Origin: Streptomyces xanthophaeus
GTDB taxonomy: Bacteria; Actinomycetota; Actinomycetes; Streptomycetales; Streptomycetaceae
Length of the DNA stretch: 64,000 bases
Assembly (NCBI RefSeq): GCF_030440515.1
Contig: NZ_CP076543.1
Coordinates: 6,921,001 to 6,985,000 of the forward strand
Reading direction: 5' to 3'
In this document: positions 7,801 through 15,716 of the stretch, piece by piece
Position numbering within the stretch: position 1 is the stretch's first letter
Layout: each line of letters starts with the position of its first letter
The notes under the pieces: model-generated
Databases searched by the model: none
What the model saw: the letters and a program-made list of their open reading frames with translations, nothing else
What the model was told of the DNA's origin: nothing
Made by a program: the position numbers and the translations under genes

Positions 7801-10745
7801 TGTGGGCCGCGGTCACCGCGCTGGCCTGGCGGCTGTGGGAGAGCGGCCGCAGCGCCCTGCGGCTCGACGAGCTCACCGAGACCGTGGCCGACACCCTCAG
7901 CGAACTCACCGAGTCCCCGCTCACCGCCTCCGAGCGCGCCCAGGCGGTCGGCGCGGGCAGCCTGCTGGTCCGCAGCGACGACGGGGTCTTCCAGTTCATC
8001 CACGGCTCCGTCATCGAATGGCTGGTGGCGCGGGAGGCCGCCCGCCAGCTCGCCCGCGGACAGCACACCCTGCTCCTCGCCCGCCCGCTCAGCCAGCTCG
8101 CCGTCGAGTTCTTCTGCGACCTCGCCGACCACGAGCAGTGCGCCCGCTGGGTGCGCGACGTCCTCGACTCCCCGGGGCGCGCGGTCAGCGAGGCCGCCCG
8201 CGCCAACGCCGTCCGGATCTCCGACCGGCTCCGGGTACCGGCCAACGCCGACCTGCGCGGCGCCCGGCTGGCCGGTGAGGACCTCTCGCACCGCGACTTC
8301 TCCGGGGTCGACCTCACCGACGCCGATCTGACGGACGCCCGGCTGATCGGCGCCAACCTCTCCGGCGCTCTGTTGCGCGGCACCCGGCTGACCGGCGCCC
8401 GCCTCGACCGGGCCGACCTGAGCCAGGCCGACCTGACCGGCGCGAACCTCAGCCGCGCCCGGCTGACCCGGACCGATCTGCGGGGCGCCCTGCTGACCGG
8501 CAGCCGCTGGCACCGGGCCGCGCTCATCGACGTGACGATGGACGACGCGGTGCGGTCGGCCCCCGAGCTCCGGACCGCCGCGATCGCCCCCGGGATGCCC
8601 GTGGACGCCGGGTTCCGGCCCTCCGCCGTCGGGGTCCCGTACGGCTTCGGCATGCGCACCAGCCGCCTTCCCGAACCCATCGCGTACAGCAGCGACGGCG
8701 AACTCCTCGCGGTCGGCAGCGAGGACGGCTCCATCCTGGTCTGCGGCGCCGACGACGGCCGGGCCGTGCGCACCCTCCAGGGGCACGAAGGACGCGTGTA
8801 CGCCGTGAAGTTCCGGCCGGACGTCCTCGCCACCGGCGGCTCCGACGGCGCCGTACGGCTCTGGGACCCGGTGACCGGGGCGTGCCGGCACCACCTGCGG
8901 GTCCACCCCGACGGCGTGTGGCCGGTCTCCTTCGACGCCGACGGCACCCTGCTCGCGACCGGCGACCGCGAGGGCCTGGTCACGGTCTGGGACACGGCCA
9001 CCGGCGAGCCCGTGCACCGGATGCCGGGTCACACGGCGCCCGTCTACACCGCGGTCTACGGACCGGACGGCCTGCTGCTCACCGGGGACGCGAGCGCGAA
9101 GGTGCGGCTCTGGGACCTGAACACCGGGCACTGCGTCCGGGAGCTCGACGGCCACCAGGGGGCCGTCTACCGCGCCCGGTTCAGCCCCGACGGGACCCTC
9201 TTCGCCACCGCCGACCGGGGCGCGCCCGGGCAGGGCGGCACGGTGCGGATCTGGCGGACGGCCGACGCGCGGCTGCTGCACGAGTTCACCGGACACACCG
9301 GCCGGGTGTACGTCCTCGACTTCCACCCCGACGGCAACCTCCTCGCCAGCGGGGACACCGACGGCCAGGTGCGGCTCTGGGACCCGGTGGTCGGCACCCC
9401 CGCCGGAGTCCTCGAACGAGGCACCGGAGCCGTCTACCAGGTGCTCTTCGGCGACAACGGGAAGCTCCTCGCCGCCTGCGACAGCAACGGCGCGGTCCGG
9501 CTGTGGACGGTCACCGGACGCCCCCACGGCTACACGATCGCCCTCCATCCCCAGCAGCCGACCGAGCACCGCGGCACGGCCTGGGCATGTGCCTTCCGGC
9601 CCGGCGACAGCCAGCTGCTCACCGTCGGCAACGACGGCGGCGCGCAGATCTGGGACGCGGCCACCGGCCAGGGCAAGCGCATCCTGCGCGGCCACGGCCG
9701 CCGCATCAGCGGTGTCGCGTTCAGCGCGGACGGCACGCAGCTGGCCACGGCCGGGAACGACGGGGTCGTACGGTTGTGGGAGACGCGCACGGGCCGGCGT
9801 ACCGAAGAGCTCACCGGGCGCGGAGACCGGCTGGTCTCGGCGGCCTTCAGCCCCCTCGAACCCATCCTCGCCACGGCCAGCAACGACGGCGACATGTACC
9901 TCTGGGACCCGGTCGGCGGCGAGTACCTGAGGGAGCTCGACGCCGAGACCGAGCACGTCTGGGCGGAGGCCTTCAACGCCGACGGGACCCTGCTCGCCAC
10001 CGCCAACGACGACGACTCGGTCCGCGTCTGGTTCCGCCCCACGGGTTCCCCCGTGTCGACGCTGACCGAGCACCGGGGCCGGGTCCGCTCGATCGCCTTC
10101 CGCTCGGACGCCGACGTACTGGCCACCGGCTGCGACGACAGTTTCGTACGGGTGTGGGACGCCAGGAGCGGAGGTCTCCTGGAGCAGCTCGGCGGGCATG
10201 CCGACCGGGTGTACGGCGTCGCGTACGGCCCGGGGAGCGCCTGGCTCGCCAGTGCGAGCTGGGACGGTACGGCCATCGTCCGGCGGGACGGGCAGGCGGA
10301 CCGGCGTCTGCGCGGACGCGGCGGCAGGCTGTGGGCGGTGGCCGCCCACCCGAGCCTCCCGCTGCTGGCCACCGGCGGCGACGACCGGGCCGTCGGCCTG
10401 TGGGACGCGGCGACGGGCGACCACCTCACCGACCTCGTCGGCCACACCGGCCGGGTGCTCTCGCTCGCCTTCTCCCCGGACGGCACGACCCTGGCGAGCG
10501 GCGCCGAGGACGGCACCGTACGGCTCTGGAACGTCCCGGCGGACGGGGAACCGCCGTCCCTGCGCGCGACGCTGATGGGCATGACGGGAGGCTGGGCGGC
10601 GCTGACACCGGCCGGCGGGTACAAGTACGAAGGCGATGTGGCAGGTGAGTTCTGGCACGTCGTGGGCATGTCCCGGTTCACCCCGGGGGAGCTCGACGAG
10701 TACCTGCCGGGCATCCACCGGCTACCGCTCGGCGAGGAACTCTGA
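4893..10745 (+). CDS. TIR - phosphoesterase-like - NACHT - pentapeptide - WD40 giant protein
   Basis: The 1950-residue protein is a multidomain sensor/effector. Residues about 13-150 form a TIR domain (FDFFISYSPADEQWAAW) with the putative catalytic Glu86 in YGRMEW, as in NAD-cleaving TIRs. Residues about 208-450 resemble a calcineurin-like phosphoesterase. Residues about 560-710 are a mixed alpha/beta segment. A NACHT-type NTPase follows, with Walker A GDFGHGKT near 727 and Walker B VVLLFDGFDEL near 799. Pentapeptide repeats (A[DN]LxG type) occupy about 1115-1215. About 15 WD40 repeats run from about 1260 to 1900, followed by a WAALTPAGGYKYEG tail. This order matches STAND/NLR-like proteins, in which the WD40 region senses, NACHT oligomerises and TIR executes. 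Antiphage or self-recognition function is inferred. The alternative ATG is at 4896. Confidence 0.85.
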   Translation: MMTDGQFGAPAREFDFFISYSPADEQWAAWIAWTLEEAGYRTVVQAWDFVPGTNFIDFMDRGVSESLAVIAVLSRHYERSTYGRMEWQAALRASPESPERRLLTVRVDEIPIEGLLATITYVDLVGVADIDAARSLLLNRVGQAVDGHARPGRRPGYPGSGPGPVRHPEQPNPGRPQPSALAGPGWSGRRRPARAPLYPQAAAAGHSAQDTVTVLHLAGPDFGRGREPDSLSRQIRGDLIMLRDAGAPAPDLMVVTGDLTASGSPRECDQALSFLTALRSQLDLSPQRVMVVPGAQDVNQAASQAYFHTCEADEVAPQPPYWPKWRHYTRLFRGLYQGLDTVFDSDQPWTLFPVPELSTVVAGFNSSMAYSHRPEEQYGFIGRDQAAWFAEAMRRYEEEGWLRIGALRHPLTDGRRPGDAVGGPGGLRDADTFARLAAPRLHLLLHGPTGGPRTTTSAPSRTQLAGTSGASAASGGAGELPLFGSAAPARFQLLQVGAAGVTRWDDRITSASETFPAAWRQTRRVFPVPELPAVIEVERAGGRAPLDDPAASLAERVKEICRVRREGVRLRDVPRREPGDMVQIMATWQEQEDGVVQQQRIAVHPGSPTEEELDRFIAQVHATDTGSEAVLVYAGDAPAGGLRRRAAAHGVRVRVRSFIEFQGLLDLRGYVAAQTARLSSSEQYAPGLYLPQRYRDADRPDGQEHDGLVEELLELLESDHGRFVLLLGDFGHGKTFALRELARRISEQLPHLTPLLIPLNSLDRAHSLEGLVAAHLAGHDVDTIDLRALRYMLAQGRVVLLFDGFDELVNRVSYDRAADHLQVLLDAAVDHAKIVVSSRTQHFKSHAQVLTALGERVGLLPQRRILAVEGFTPAQIRSYLVRSYGDERAADRRYQLLRNIPDLLMLCRNPRLLSFVADLSQDQLRAVAGAGRALSPARLYEDVFTSWLDHEERRGQGGPGAPPGLTIDQLWAAVTALAWRLWESGRSALRLDELTETVADTLSELTESPLTASERAQAVGAGSLLVRSDDGVFQFIHGSVIEWLVAREAARQLARGQHTLLLARPLSQLAVEFFCDLADHEQCARWVRDVLDSPGRAVSEAARANAVRISDRLRVPANADLRGARLAGEDLSHRDFSGVDLTDADLTDARLIGANLSGALLRGTRLTGARLDRADLSQADLTGANLSRARLTRTDLRGALLTGSRWHRAALIDVTMDDAVRSAPELRTAAIAPGMPVDAGFRPSAVGVPYGFGMRTSRLPEPIAYSSDGELLAVGSEDGSILVCGADDGRAVRTLQGHEGRVYAVKFRPDVLATGGSDGAVRLWDPVTGACRHHLRVHPDGVWPVSFDADGTLLATGDREGLVTVWDTATGEPVHRMPGHTAPVYTAVYGPDGLLLTGDASAKVRLWDLNTGHCVRELDGHQGAVYRARFSPDGTLFATADRGAPGQGGTVRIWRTADARLLHEFTGHTGRVYVLDFHPDGNLLASGDTDGQVRLWDPVVGTPAGVLERGTGAVYQVLFGDNGKLLAACDSNGAVRLWTVTGRPHGYTIALHPQQPTEHRGTAWACAFRPGDSQLLTVGNDGGAQIWDAATGQGKRILRGHGRRISGVAFSADGTQLATAGNDGVVRLWETRTGRRTEELTGRGDRLVSAAFSPLEPILATASNDGDMYLWDPVGGEYLRELDAETEHVWAEAFNADGTLLATANDDDSVRVWFRPTGSPVSTLTEHRGRVRSIAFRSDADVLATGCDDSFVRVWDARSGGLLEQLGGHADRVYGVAYGPGSAWLASASWDGTAIVRRDGQADRRLRGRGGRLWAVAAHPSLPLLATGGDDRAVGLWDAATGDHLTDLVGHTGRVLSLAFSPDGTTLASGAEDGTVRLWNVPADGEPPSLRATLMGMTGGWAALTPAGGYKYEGDVAGEFWHVVGMSRFTPGELDEYLPGIHRLPLGEEL

Positions 10746-10787
10746 CGCCCCCGCCGGGGACCATGGGACGGCTTAGGGTTGGTCCGC

Positions 10788-11705
10788 ATGACGCACACCG
10801 AAGCAGAGGTCACCGCGGAGCTGGTCCGGGACCTGTTACGCGACCAGCACCCCGATCTGGCGGACCGCCCCGTGCGGTTCGGCGCCCGGGGCTGGGACAA
10901 CCAGCTGTGGCGGCTCGGGGATGACCTCGCCGTCCGGCTGCCCTGGGCGACGCCGTCCGCGGACGCGCTGCTGCGCAAGGAGCACGCCTGGCTGCCCGCC
11001 CTCGCCCCGGCCCTGCCGCTGCCCGTTCCCGTCCCGCAGCGCATCGGCGAGCCCTCCGAGAGGTTCCCGCGCCCCTGGATCGTCACCACCTGGGTCCCCG
11101 GCGAGCCCGCCGACCGCGCCCCGGCCACCGACGCCGCCGGCGCGGCCGAAGGGCTGGCCGCGTTCCTGACGGCTCTTCACCGGCCCGCCCCCGACGGGGC
11201 ACCCGTCGGCAACCACGGCCGCGGGGGGCCGCTGGCGGCCATCGCCGGCGGGGTCGCCGACGGGCTGGCCTCGGCCACCGGGCTGGGGCTGATCCCCGAC
11301 CCGGACGCCGTCCGCGCGGTCTGGGAGGACGCCGTCGCCGCGCCCGCCTGGGCGGGCCCGGCGCTGTGGCTCCACGGAGACCTCCATCCGGCCAACGTCC
11401 TGACCGCCGACGGCTCCTTCTGCGGTGTGATCGACTTCGGTGATCTCTGCGCGGGCGATCCGGCCTGCGACCTGGCCGCCCCCTGGATCCTGTTGCCCGA
11501 CGGCGCCGCCGACCGCTTCCACGCCGCCTACCGGCCGACCCCGGACGAGGCGACCCTGCGCCGCGCCCGCGGCTGGGCCGTGCAGCGCGCCCTCGGCGGC
11601 ATCCTCATCGGCGAGGCCGGGGTCCGTGGCCGCCCGGGCGGCAAGGCCACCTGGGGCCCGCCCGCCCAGGCCGCACTGCGCCGCCTCGTGGCGACGGCGG
11701 GCTGA
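10788..11705 (+). CDS. Aminoglycoside phosphotransferase (APH) family protein
   Basis: The 305-residue protein has the APH/choline-kinase fold signature. The Brenner-type catalytic loop is LWLHGDLHPANVL and the metal-binding motif is GVIDFGDLCAGDPACDLA, both in the C-terminal half. The N-lobe includes RFGARGWDNQLWRL. The family phosphorylates aminoglycosides, macrolides or small metabolites; the substrate here is unknown and resistance should not be assumed. The ATG at 10788 follows TAGGGT at 10774-10779, a possible -10 very close to the start, and there is no clear ribosome-binding site. It begins 42 bp after the large TIR-WD40 gene and may have its own promoter. A short direct repeat around 11696-11745 contains the stop region. 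Confidence 0.85.
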   Translation: MTHTEAEVTAELVRDLLRDQHPDLADRPVRFGARGWDNQLWRLGDDLAVRLPWATPSADALLRKEHAWLPALAPALPLPVPVPQRIGEPSERFPRPWIVTTWVPGEPADRAPATDAAGAAEGLAAFLTALHRPAPDGAPVGNHGRGGPLAAIAGGVADGLASATGLGLIPDPDAVRAVWEDAVAAPAWAGPALWLHGDLHPANVLTADGSFCGVIDFGDLCAGDPACDLAAPWILLPDGAADRFHAAYRPTPDEATLRRARGWAVQRALGGILIGEAGVRGRPGGKATWGPPAQAALRRLVATAG

Positions 11706-11752
11706 CCGGCCCGGCTGCCGCGGGCGGGCTGACCGGCCCGGCCGCCGCCGGC

Positions 11753-12343
11753 TCAGCCGAGGGAGGAGACGGACGGGACGACGACCCCGTACAGATCGGC
11801 GATCGTGGCCAGCGCGGAGTGGTGGAGCTGCTCGGCGGACACCTCGGCGACCGCCGTCCGCAGCGGCCGGGTGGCGCAGGCGTCCGCGACGACCGTGGGC
11901 CGGTTGCCCCGCAGGAACGCGCCTTCCGCGGTGAAGGTGACGCACATGTGGGTCATGAACCCGGCGAGGATGACGTCCTTGTGGCCGGCGGCGTCCACGT
12001 GCTCACCGAGGTCCGTGTCGACGAACCCGTTGGGGACCGTCTTGACGACCACGGGTTCGCCTTCGACGGGAGCCACCCGGGGGTGGATCCGGCCGATCTC
12101 GGCCCGGATGTCGTACGGGCTTCCCTCGCCGCCGTCGTTGATCACGTGGATGACCTTCGCCCCGGCCTCACGGGCCCGGGCGAGCAGCGCGGCGGCGGCG
12201 TCGAGGGCGGCCTCCCATCCCGTCAGCTCCATCACGCCCCGGGTGTAGGTGTTCTGGCAGTCGATCAGGACCAGCGTCGCGCCGGCCGGTGACGCCGGGC
12301 TCTGATCGAGGCCGCTCAGATCGCGCAGGGTCGTCTTGGACAT
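11753..12343 (-). CDS. Isochorismatase-like cysteine hydrolase
   Basis: The 196-residue product carries the cysteine hydrolase triad: Asp in LVLIDCQNTY, Lys in VVVKTVPNGF and the nucleophile Cys in GFMTHMCVTFTAEGA. The family includes nicotinamidases and isochorismatases that cleave amide or vinyl-ether bonds. The ATG at 12343 has AGGAGG eight bases upstream. A matched -35/-10 promoter lies about 65-90 bp upstream. It is divergent from a GlxA-type regulator, the usual partner of small hydrolases of this kind, so control by that regulator is likely. The substrate is unknown. Confidence 0.87.
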   Translation of the reverse strand: MSKTTLRDLSGLDQSPASPAGATLVLIDCQNTYTRGVMELTGWEAALDAAAALLARAREAGAKVIHVINDGGEGSPYDIRAEIGRIHPRVAPVEGEPVVVKTVPNGFVDTDLGEHVDAAGHKDVILAGFMTHMCVTFTAEGAFLRGNRPTVVADACATRPLRTAVAEVSAEQLHHSALATIADLYGVVVPSVSSLG

Positions 12344-12407
12344 GGAAATACCCTCCTGGGGTGTCACGTCGAGAGGTGCCGGCCGCAGAGCGGCGGCCGT
12401 GCTCTCC

Positions 12408-12436
12408 ACGCTAGGACCCACCTCGAATGTCGGCAA
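12408..12436 (-). promoter_or_regulatory. Housekeeping-type promoter of the isochorismatase gene
   Basis: On the minus strand TTGCCG (12436-12431) and TAGCGT (12413-12408) are separated by exactly 17 bases, a sigma-HrdB-like promoter. The expected start of transcription is near 12401, giving a leader of roughly 58 bases that contains the AGGAGG of the gene. Confidence 0.55.
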
Positions 12437-12463
12437 TGTCATCCAACCCGCAGAAACCGACAT
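12427..12463. promoter_or_regulatory. Candidate GlxA-family operator (inverted repeat)
   Basis: ATGTCGG (12427-12433) and CCGACAT (12457-12463) form a perfect 7-bp inverted repeat with a 23-base spacer between two divergent genes. The left arm overlaps the -35 of the isochorismatase promoter, so a regulator bound there would compete with polymerase. Confidence 0.4.
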
Positions 12464-12509
12464 ACGGTGAGTCCTGACACGGCCGTCGTCGCACCGAACG
12501 GAGACCCCC

Positions 12510-13496
12510 TTGAGCACCGTCGGACGGTTCATCGCCGTCGTCCTCTTCGACGGCGTCGACCTGCTGGACGTCACCGGACCTCCGGAGGTGTTCGCCCTGC
12601 TGCAGCGGGAGCTGGGCGAGGCGTCGGGGTACCGCGTGGCCCTGGCCGCCGAGACCATGGACCCCGTCACCACCTCCGCCGGGGTCCGGATCCTCCCCGA
12701 CACCACCTTCCAGGAGGTGGCGGGGCGGAGCATCGACACCCTGCTGGTGCCCGGGTCGGTGGAGGTCGACGGCCGGGGCCGGATCCGCGCCCTCGCCGAC
12801 CCCGCCGTGGTCGACCGGGTGCGGACCCTCGCCGCCACGGCCCGGCGCGTGGCATCCGTCTGCGTGGGCGCGCATATCCTCGCGGACGCCGGGCTGCTGG
12901 ACGGCAGACGGGCCACCACCCACTGGTCGACCGCCCGCCAACTCGCCGACGAGCACCCCTCGGTCGAGGTCGACGCCGATCCGATCTTCATCCGGGACCG
13001 GGACGTGTGGACCGGCGCCGGGATCAGCGCCTGCCTCGACCTCTCGCTCGCCCTCGTCGCGGACGACTTCGGCGAGGCCGCCGCCCTGCGCGTCGCCCGG
13101 CAGCTGGTGATGTACCTGAAACGGCCCGGCGGGCAGAGCCAGTTCAGTGTCCCGCTCGAACCGGTGTCGACGACCCGGCGCATCGAGGACCTCCGCCACC
13201 ACATCATGAGCAACCTCGCCGAGGAGCTCACCGTCGCCGACCTCGCCGAACAGGCGCACGTCGGCGAACGGCAGCTCACCCGGATCTTCAAGACGGAACT
13301 GGGGACGACCCCGGCCGCCTACATCGAGTCGGCCCGCGTCGAAGTGGCCCGGAACCGGCTGGAGTCCACGGACGACACCCTCGAACGCGTCGCGACCGTC
13401 TGCGGCTTCAACACGACGGACACCCTCGTCCGTGCCTTCCGCCGCAAGCTCGACACGACGCCGACGGAGTACCGCAACCGCTTCCGGGCGTCCTGA
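12510..13496 (+). CDS. GlxA family transcriptional regulator (DJ-1/PfpI + AraC)
   Basis: The 328-residue protein combines an N-terminal DJ-1/PfpI domain (FIAVVLFDGVDLLDVTGPPE at the start, VASVCVGAHILADAG with the nucleophile-elbow Cys near 120) with a C-terminal AraC-type double HTH. The latter shows ELTVADLAEQAHVGERQLTR and the end motif GFNTTDTLVRAFRRKL followed by TPTEYRNRF. The TTG at 12510 is preceded by GGAGA at a normal distance. It diverges from the isochorismatase-like gene and most likely regulates it in response to a small nitrogenous or amide ligand. The ligand cannot be predicted. Confidence 0.88.
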   Translation: MSTVGRFIAVVLFDGVDLLDVTGPPEVFALLQRELGEASGYRVALAAETMDPVTTSAGVRILPDTTFQEVAGRSIDTLLVPGSVEVDGRGRIRALADPAVVDRVRTLAATARRVASVCVGAHILADAGLLDGRRATTHWSTARQLADEHPSVEVDADPIFIRDRDVWTGAGISACLDLSLALVADDFGEAAALRVARQLVMYLKRPGGQSQFSVPLEPVSTTRRIEDLRHHIMSNLAEELTVADLAEQAHVGERQLTRIFKTELGTTPAAYIESARVEVARNRLESTDDTLERVATVCGFNTTDTLVRAFRRKLDTTPTEYRNRFRAS

Positions 13497-13514
13497 GTGC
13501 TGCCCGTGCCCGGA

Positions 13515-14273
13515 TCAGGCCGTCGGGAAGGACAGCAGGGCCACCGGGGCCGAGGTCGGCTGCGTCGAGCCGCCGGCCGGTTCCACGGTGACGCCCATCC
13601 CCGACGCCGCGTTGACCGGGCCGTCGAGCAGGGTGGCCGTCGCCGGGGTGCCGGTGTCCATCAGCCCCGCCGAACGCATCTTCCCGCCGCCGTCGTTGTA
13701 CCAGAGCTGGTACACCTTGCCGCCGGGCGGCGCCGGCAGGCCGGAGGCCGCGAAGACCGCCTGGTTGCGGGAGGACGAGACGACCACCGTGCCCACCGCT
13801 CCGCCCCGCAGCGGCGCCGTGGCCACCCGGGCGTCGGCGGCCGCGAGCACCGCGCCGACCGCGTCGTTCGTGAGACGGGCCTGCTGCGCCTGCTGCCGGG
13901 CGTCCTCGGCCTGTTCGTACTGGGACACGGCGACACCGCCGAGCGCCACGGCCGCCGCGATGCAGGCCGCCAGGGCCCAGTTCGACACCGGCCGCCAGCG
14001 GGGCCGTACGTGGCCGCCGCGTCCGGACTTCACCGTCGAAGGCCCTTCCTGGCGTACCGTCGCGATCTGCCGCATCACCGCGTCCCGCAGCGCGGGACTC
14101 GGCGGTGCGGCCACGGCGAGCCCGAGGCGCGTGACGGTCTCGGAGAACTCCCGGACCTCCTGCGAGCAGGACACGCAGTCGGCGAGGTGCCGCTCGACGG
14201 CGGTCCGTTCGTCCGGTTCCAGGGCGTCGAGCACGTACGCGCCCGTCAATGTGTGCGGATCCGCGGTGTTCAC
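13515..14273 (-). CDS. rskA: Anti-sigma-K factor RskA-like
   Basis: The 252-residue protein has an N-terminal zinc-binding anti-sigma domain (GAYVLDALEPDER, then HLADCVSCSQEV with the HxxxCxxC ligands). A single membrane helix at about residues 99-120 (WALAACIAAAVALGG) follows, and then an extracytoplasmic RskA domain containing YQLWYNDGGG and TATLLDGPV. It should hold SigK at the membrane and release it on proteolysis. The GTG start at 14273 overlaps the sigK stop by four bases, so the two are translationally coupled. The symbol follows mycobacterial synteny. Confidence 0.87.
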   Translation of the reverse strand: MNTADPHTLTGAYVLDALEPDERTAVERHLADCVSCSQEVREFSETVTRLGLAVAAPPSPALRDAVMRQIATVRQEGPSTVKSGRGGHVRPRWRPVSNWALAACIAAAVALGGVAVSQYEQAEDARQQAQQARLTNDAVGAVLAAADARVATAPLRGGAVGTVVVSSSRNQAVFAASGLPAPPGGKVYQLWYNDGGGKMRSAGLMDTGTPATATLLDGPVNAASGMGVTVEPAGGSTQPTSAPVALLSFPTA

Positions 14274-14854
14274 ACGCCCACCCCCAGGCAGTCACGAAGC
14301 CGGATGAGCCCGTCGCGCAGCCGTGTCTTCACCGTACCCAACGGCAGGGCCAGCAACTCCGCGACCTCCCGGTGGGTCAGGCCACGGTAGTACGCCAGGG
14401 TGACCGACTGCCGCTGCAGTTCGCTGAGCCCGTTCAGACAGCGCCGTACCTGCTCGCGCTCCAGCCGGCTCTCCACCTGCTCCACCACCTCGTCGTAGGC
14501 CGTGGTGTGGTCCAGCAGCGCCGCCCGCTTCTCACGGTTGGTCGACGCCTGCGCGGAACGCACCCGGTCGACGGCCCGGCGGTGGGCCAGGGTCAGCACC
14601 CAGTTCATCACCGAGCCCCGCGAGGGCTGGTAGCGGGCGGCGGTCCGCCAGAGCTCGACCAGTACTTCCTGGGCGACCTCCTCGGACTGGGCCGGGTCCC
14701 GCAGCACGGTCCGTACGAGGCCCAGCACGGGGCCCGACACCGCCTCGAAGACGGCCGTGAACGCCTGCTGATCACCGCGGGCCACCCGGCCCATCAGTTC
14801 CGGCAGGTCGGGAGCGGCCGACGGATGCCGGCCTATGCGCACGTTCTCTCTCAC
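14270..14854 (-). CDS. sigK: ECF RNA polymerase sigma factor SigK-like
   Basis: The ECF sigma factor has 194 residues from the GTG at 14854. Region 2 shows FEAVSGPVLGLVRTVLRD, SEEVAQEVLVELWRTA and a WVLTLAHRRAVDRVR helix. Region 4 shows LSELQRQSVTLAYYRGLTH and LPLGTVKTRLRDGL. GGAGG at 14864-14868 lies nine bases before this GTG. The in-frame ATG at 14893 is rejected because it falls inside the -10 of the promoter at 14892-14918, so a transcript made there cannot contain it. The gene pairs with rskA downstream and faces a fasciclin lipoprotein, as SigK does in mycobacteria. Confidence 0.88.
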   Translation of the reverse strand: MRENVRIGRHPSAAPDLPELMGRVARGDQQAFTAVFEAVSGPVLGLVRTVLRDPAQSEEVAQEVLVELWRTAARYQPSRGSVMNWVLTLAHRRAVDRVRSAQASTNREKRAALLDHTTAYDEVVEQVESRLEREQVRRCLNGLSELQRQSVTLAYYRGLTHREVAELLALPLGTVKTRLRDGLIRLRDCLGVGV

Positions 14855-14891
14855 CGGGGAGGTCCTCCAGGAGTACTCGGTTGCACAGCTC

Positions 14892-14918
14892 ATTCGGAGC
14901 CGAGGGGCAGGTGGATGG
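14892..14918 (-). promoter_or_regulatory. SigK-type promoter driving sigK-rskA
   Basis: On the minus strand CCATCC (14918-14913) and CCGAAT (14897-14892) are 15 bases apart. Both hexamers match the SigK promoter elements that I recall from the mycobacterial regulon. The same pair with the same spacing lies before the divergent fasciclin gene, indicating autoregulation. Transcription would start near 14885. Confidence 0.72.
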
Positions 14919-15001
14919 GTCGCGGCGGACAGGGCCTTCGGCAGCCCCGGAACGTGGTTGTCGACAGCTTGTGCGGGTCGCCGTCCGTTCGGGTGAGGGG
15001 G

Positions 15002-15028
15002 CCATCCGGATGAGGGCCGGTGCCGAAT
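15002..15028 (+). promoter_or_regulatory. SigK-type promoter driving the fasciclin gene
   Basis: CCATCC (15002-15007) and CCGAAT (15023-15028) are separated by 15 bases, identical in sequence and spacing to the promoter of sigK itself. The fasciclin ATG lies 50 bases downstream with its own AGGAGA ribosome-binding site. Confidence 0.72.
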
Positions 15029-15077
15029 AGGCGGCGTGACTCACCGATGGGTGAGTCCCGTAGACGCAGGAGAGACC

Positions 15078-15716
15078 ATGAGCATTCACACCTTCCGCCG
15101 TGCCGCCTTCGCCGTGACCGCCGCAGTGCTGCTTCCGCTGGCACTGTCCGCCTGTTCGGAGGAGAGTACGAGCAATCAGGGGGCCGCCGCGCCCGACGCG
15201 GTCTCTTCACCCCGGCCGATCGGCGAGATCGACACGGGCGCGGGCGGCCCGTTCGGCCCGGCGTGCGCCTCGGTGCCCAAGAGCGGCGCGGGCTCCTTCG
15301 ACGGTATGGCGCAGGCCCCGGTGGCCACCGCCGCCTCGAACAACCCGGCGCTGTCGACCCTGGTCTCGGCCGTGAAGAAGGCCGGCCTGGTGGACACGCT
15401 GAACAATGCCCAGGACATCACGGTGTTCGCGCCGACCAACGACGCGTTCGCGAAGATCCCGAAGGCGGACCTGGACAAGGTCCTGGCGGACAAGGCGACC
15501 CTGACCAAGATCCTCACCTACCACGTGGTGGGCGAGAAGCTCACTCCGCAGCAACTGGGGAGCGGCTCCTTCCAGACCCTCCAGAAGGGAATGATCACCA
15601 CCAAGGGCTCGGGCACCGCCTACCAGGTGAACAACTCCTCCAAGGTGGTTTGCGGCAACGTCCCCACCGCCAATGCCACCGTCTACATCGTCGACACGGT
15701 CCTCATGCCGAAGTAG
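15078..15716 (+). CDS. Fasciclin-domain lipoprotein (MPT70/MPT83-like)
   Basis: The 212-residue product has a lipoprotein signal peptide ending in LALSAC (acylated Cys near residue 27). A short acidic linker and one fasciclin/FAS1 domain follow. FAS1 hallmarks are FAPTNDAFAKIP, ILTYHVVGEKLT, and the final ANATVYIVDTVLMPK. It should sit on the outer face of the membrane, where FAS1 domains mediate adhesion or protein contacts. AGGAGA at 15068-15073 precedes the ATG. The divergent sigK-rskA pair and the shared promoter sequence make this the likely main SigK target, as MPT70 and MPT83 are in mycobacteria. Confidence 0.9.
   Translation: MSIHTFRRAAFAVTAAVLLPLALSACSEESTSNQGAAAPDAVSSPRPIGEIDTGAGGPFGPACASVPKSGAGSFDGMAQAPVATAASNNPALSTLVSAVKKAGLVDTLNNAQDITVFAPTNDAFAKIPKADLDKVLADKATLTKILTYHVVGEKLTPQQLGSGSFQTLQKGMITTKGSGTAYQVNNSSKVVCGNVPTANATVYIVDTVLMPK

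Noticed and set aside
4737..10718. A nearly 2000-codon open frame on the minus strand opposite the TIR-WD40 gene
   Set aside because: It is the antisense shadow of the high-GC coding frame. Its translation is low-complexity and it has no motifs until it enters the permease gene at 4736.
10788..11705. Aminoglycoside resistance gene
   Set aside because: Only the general APH fold motifs are present; the family is broad and no resistance context exists.
14855..14893. ATG 14893 as start of sigK
   Set aside because: It lies in the -10 of the SigK promoter at 14892-14897, so it cannot be in that transcript, and GTG 14854 has a clear GGAGG.
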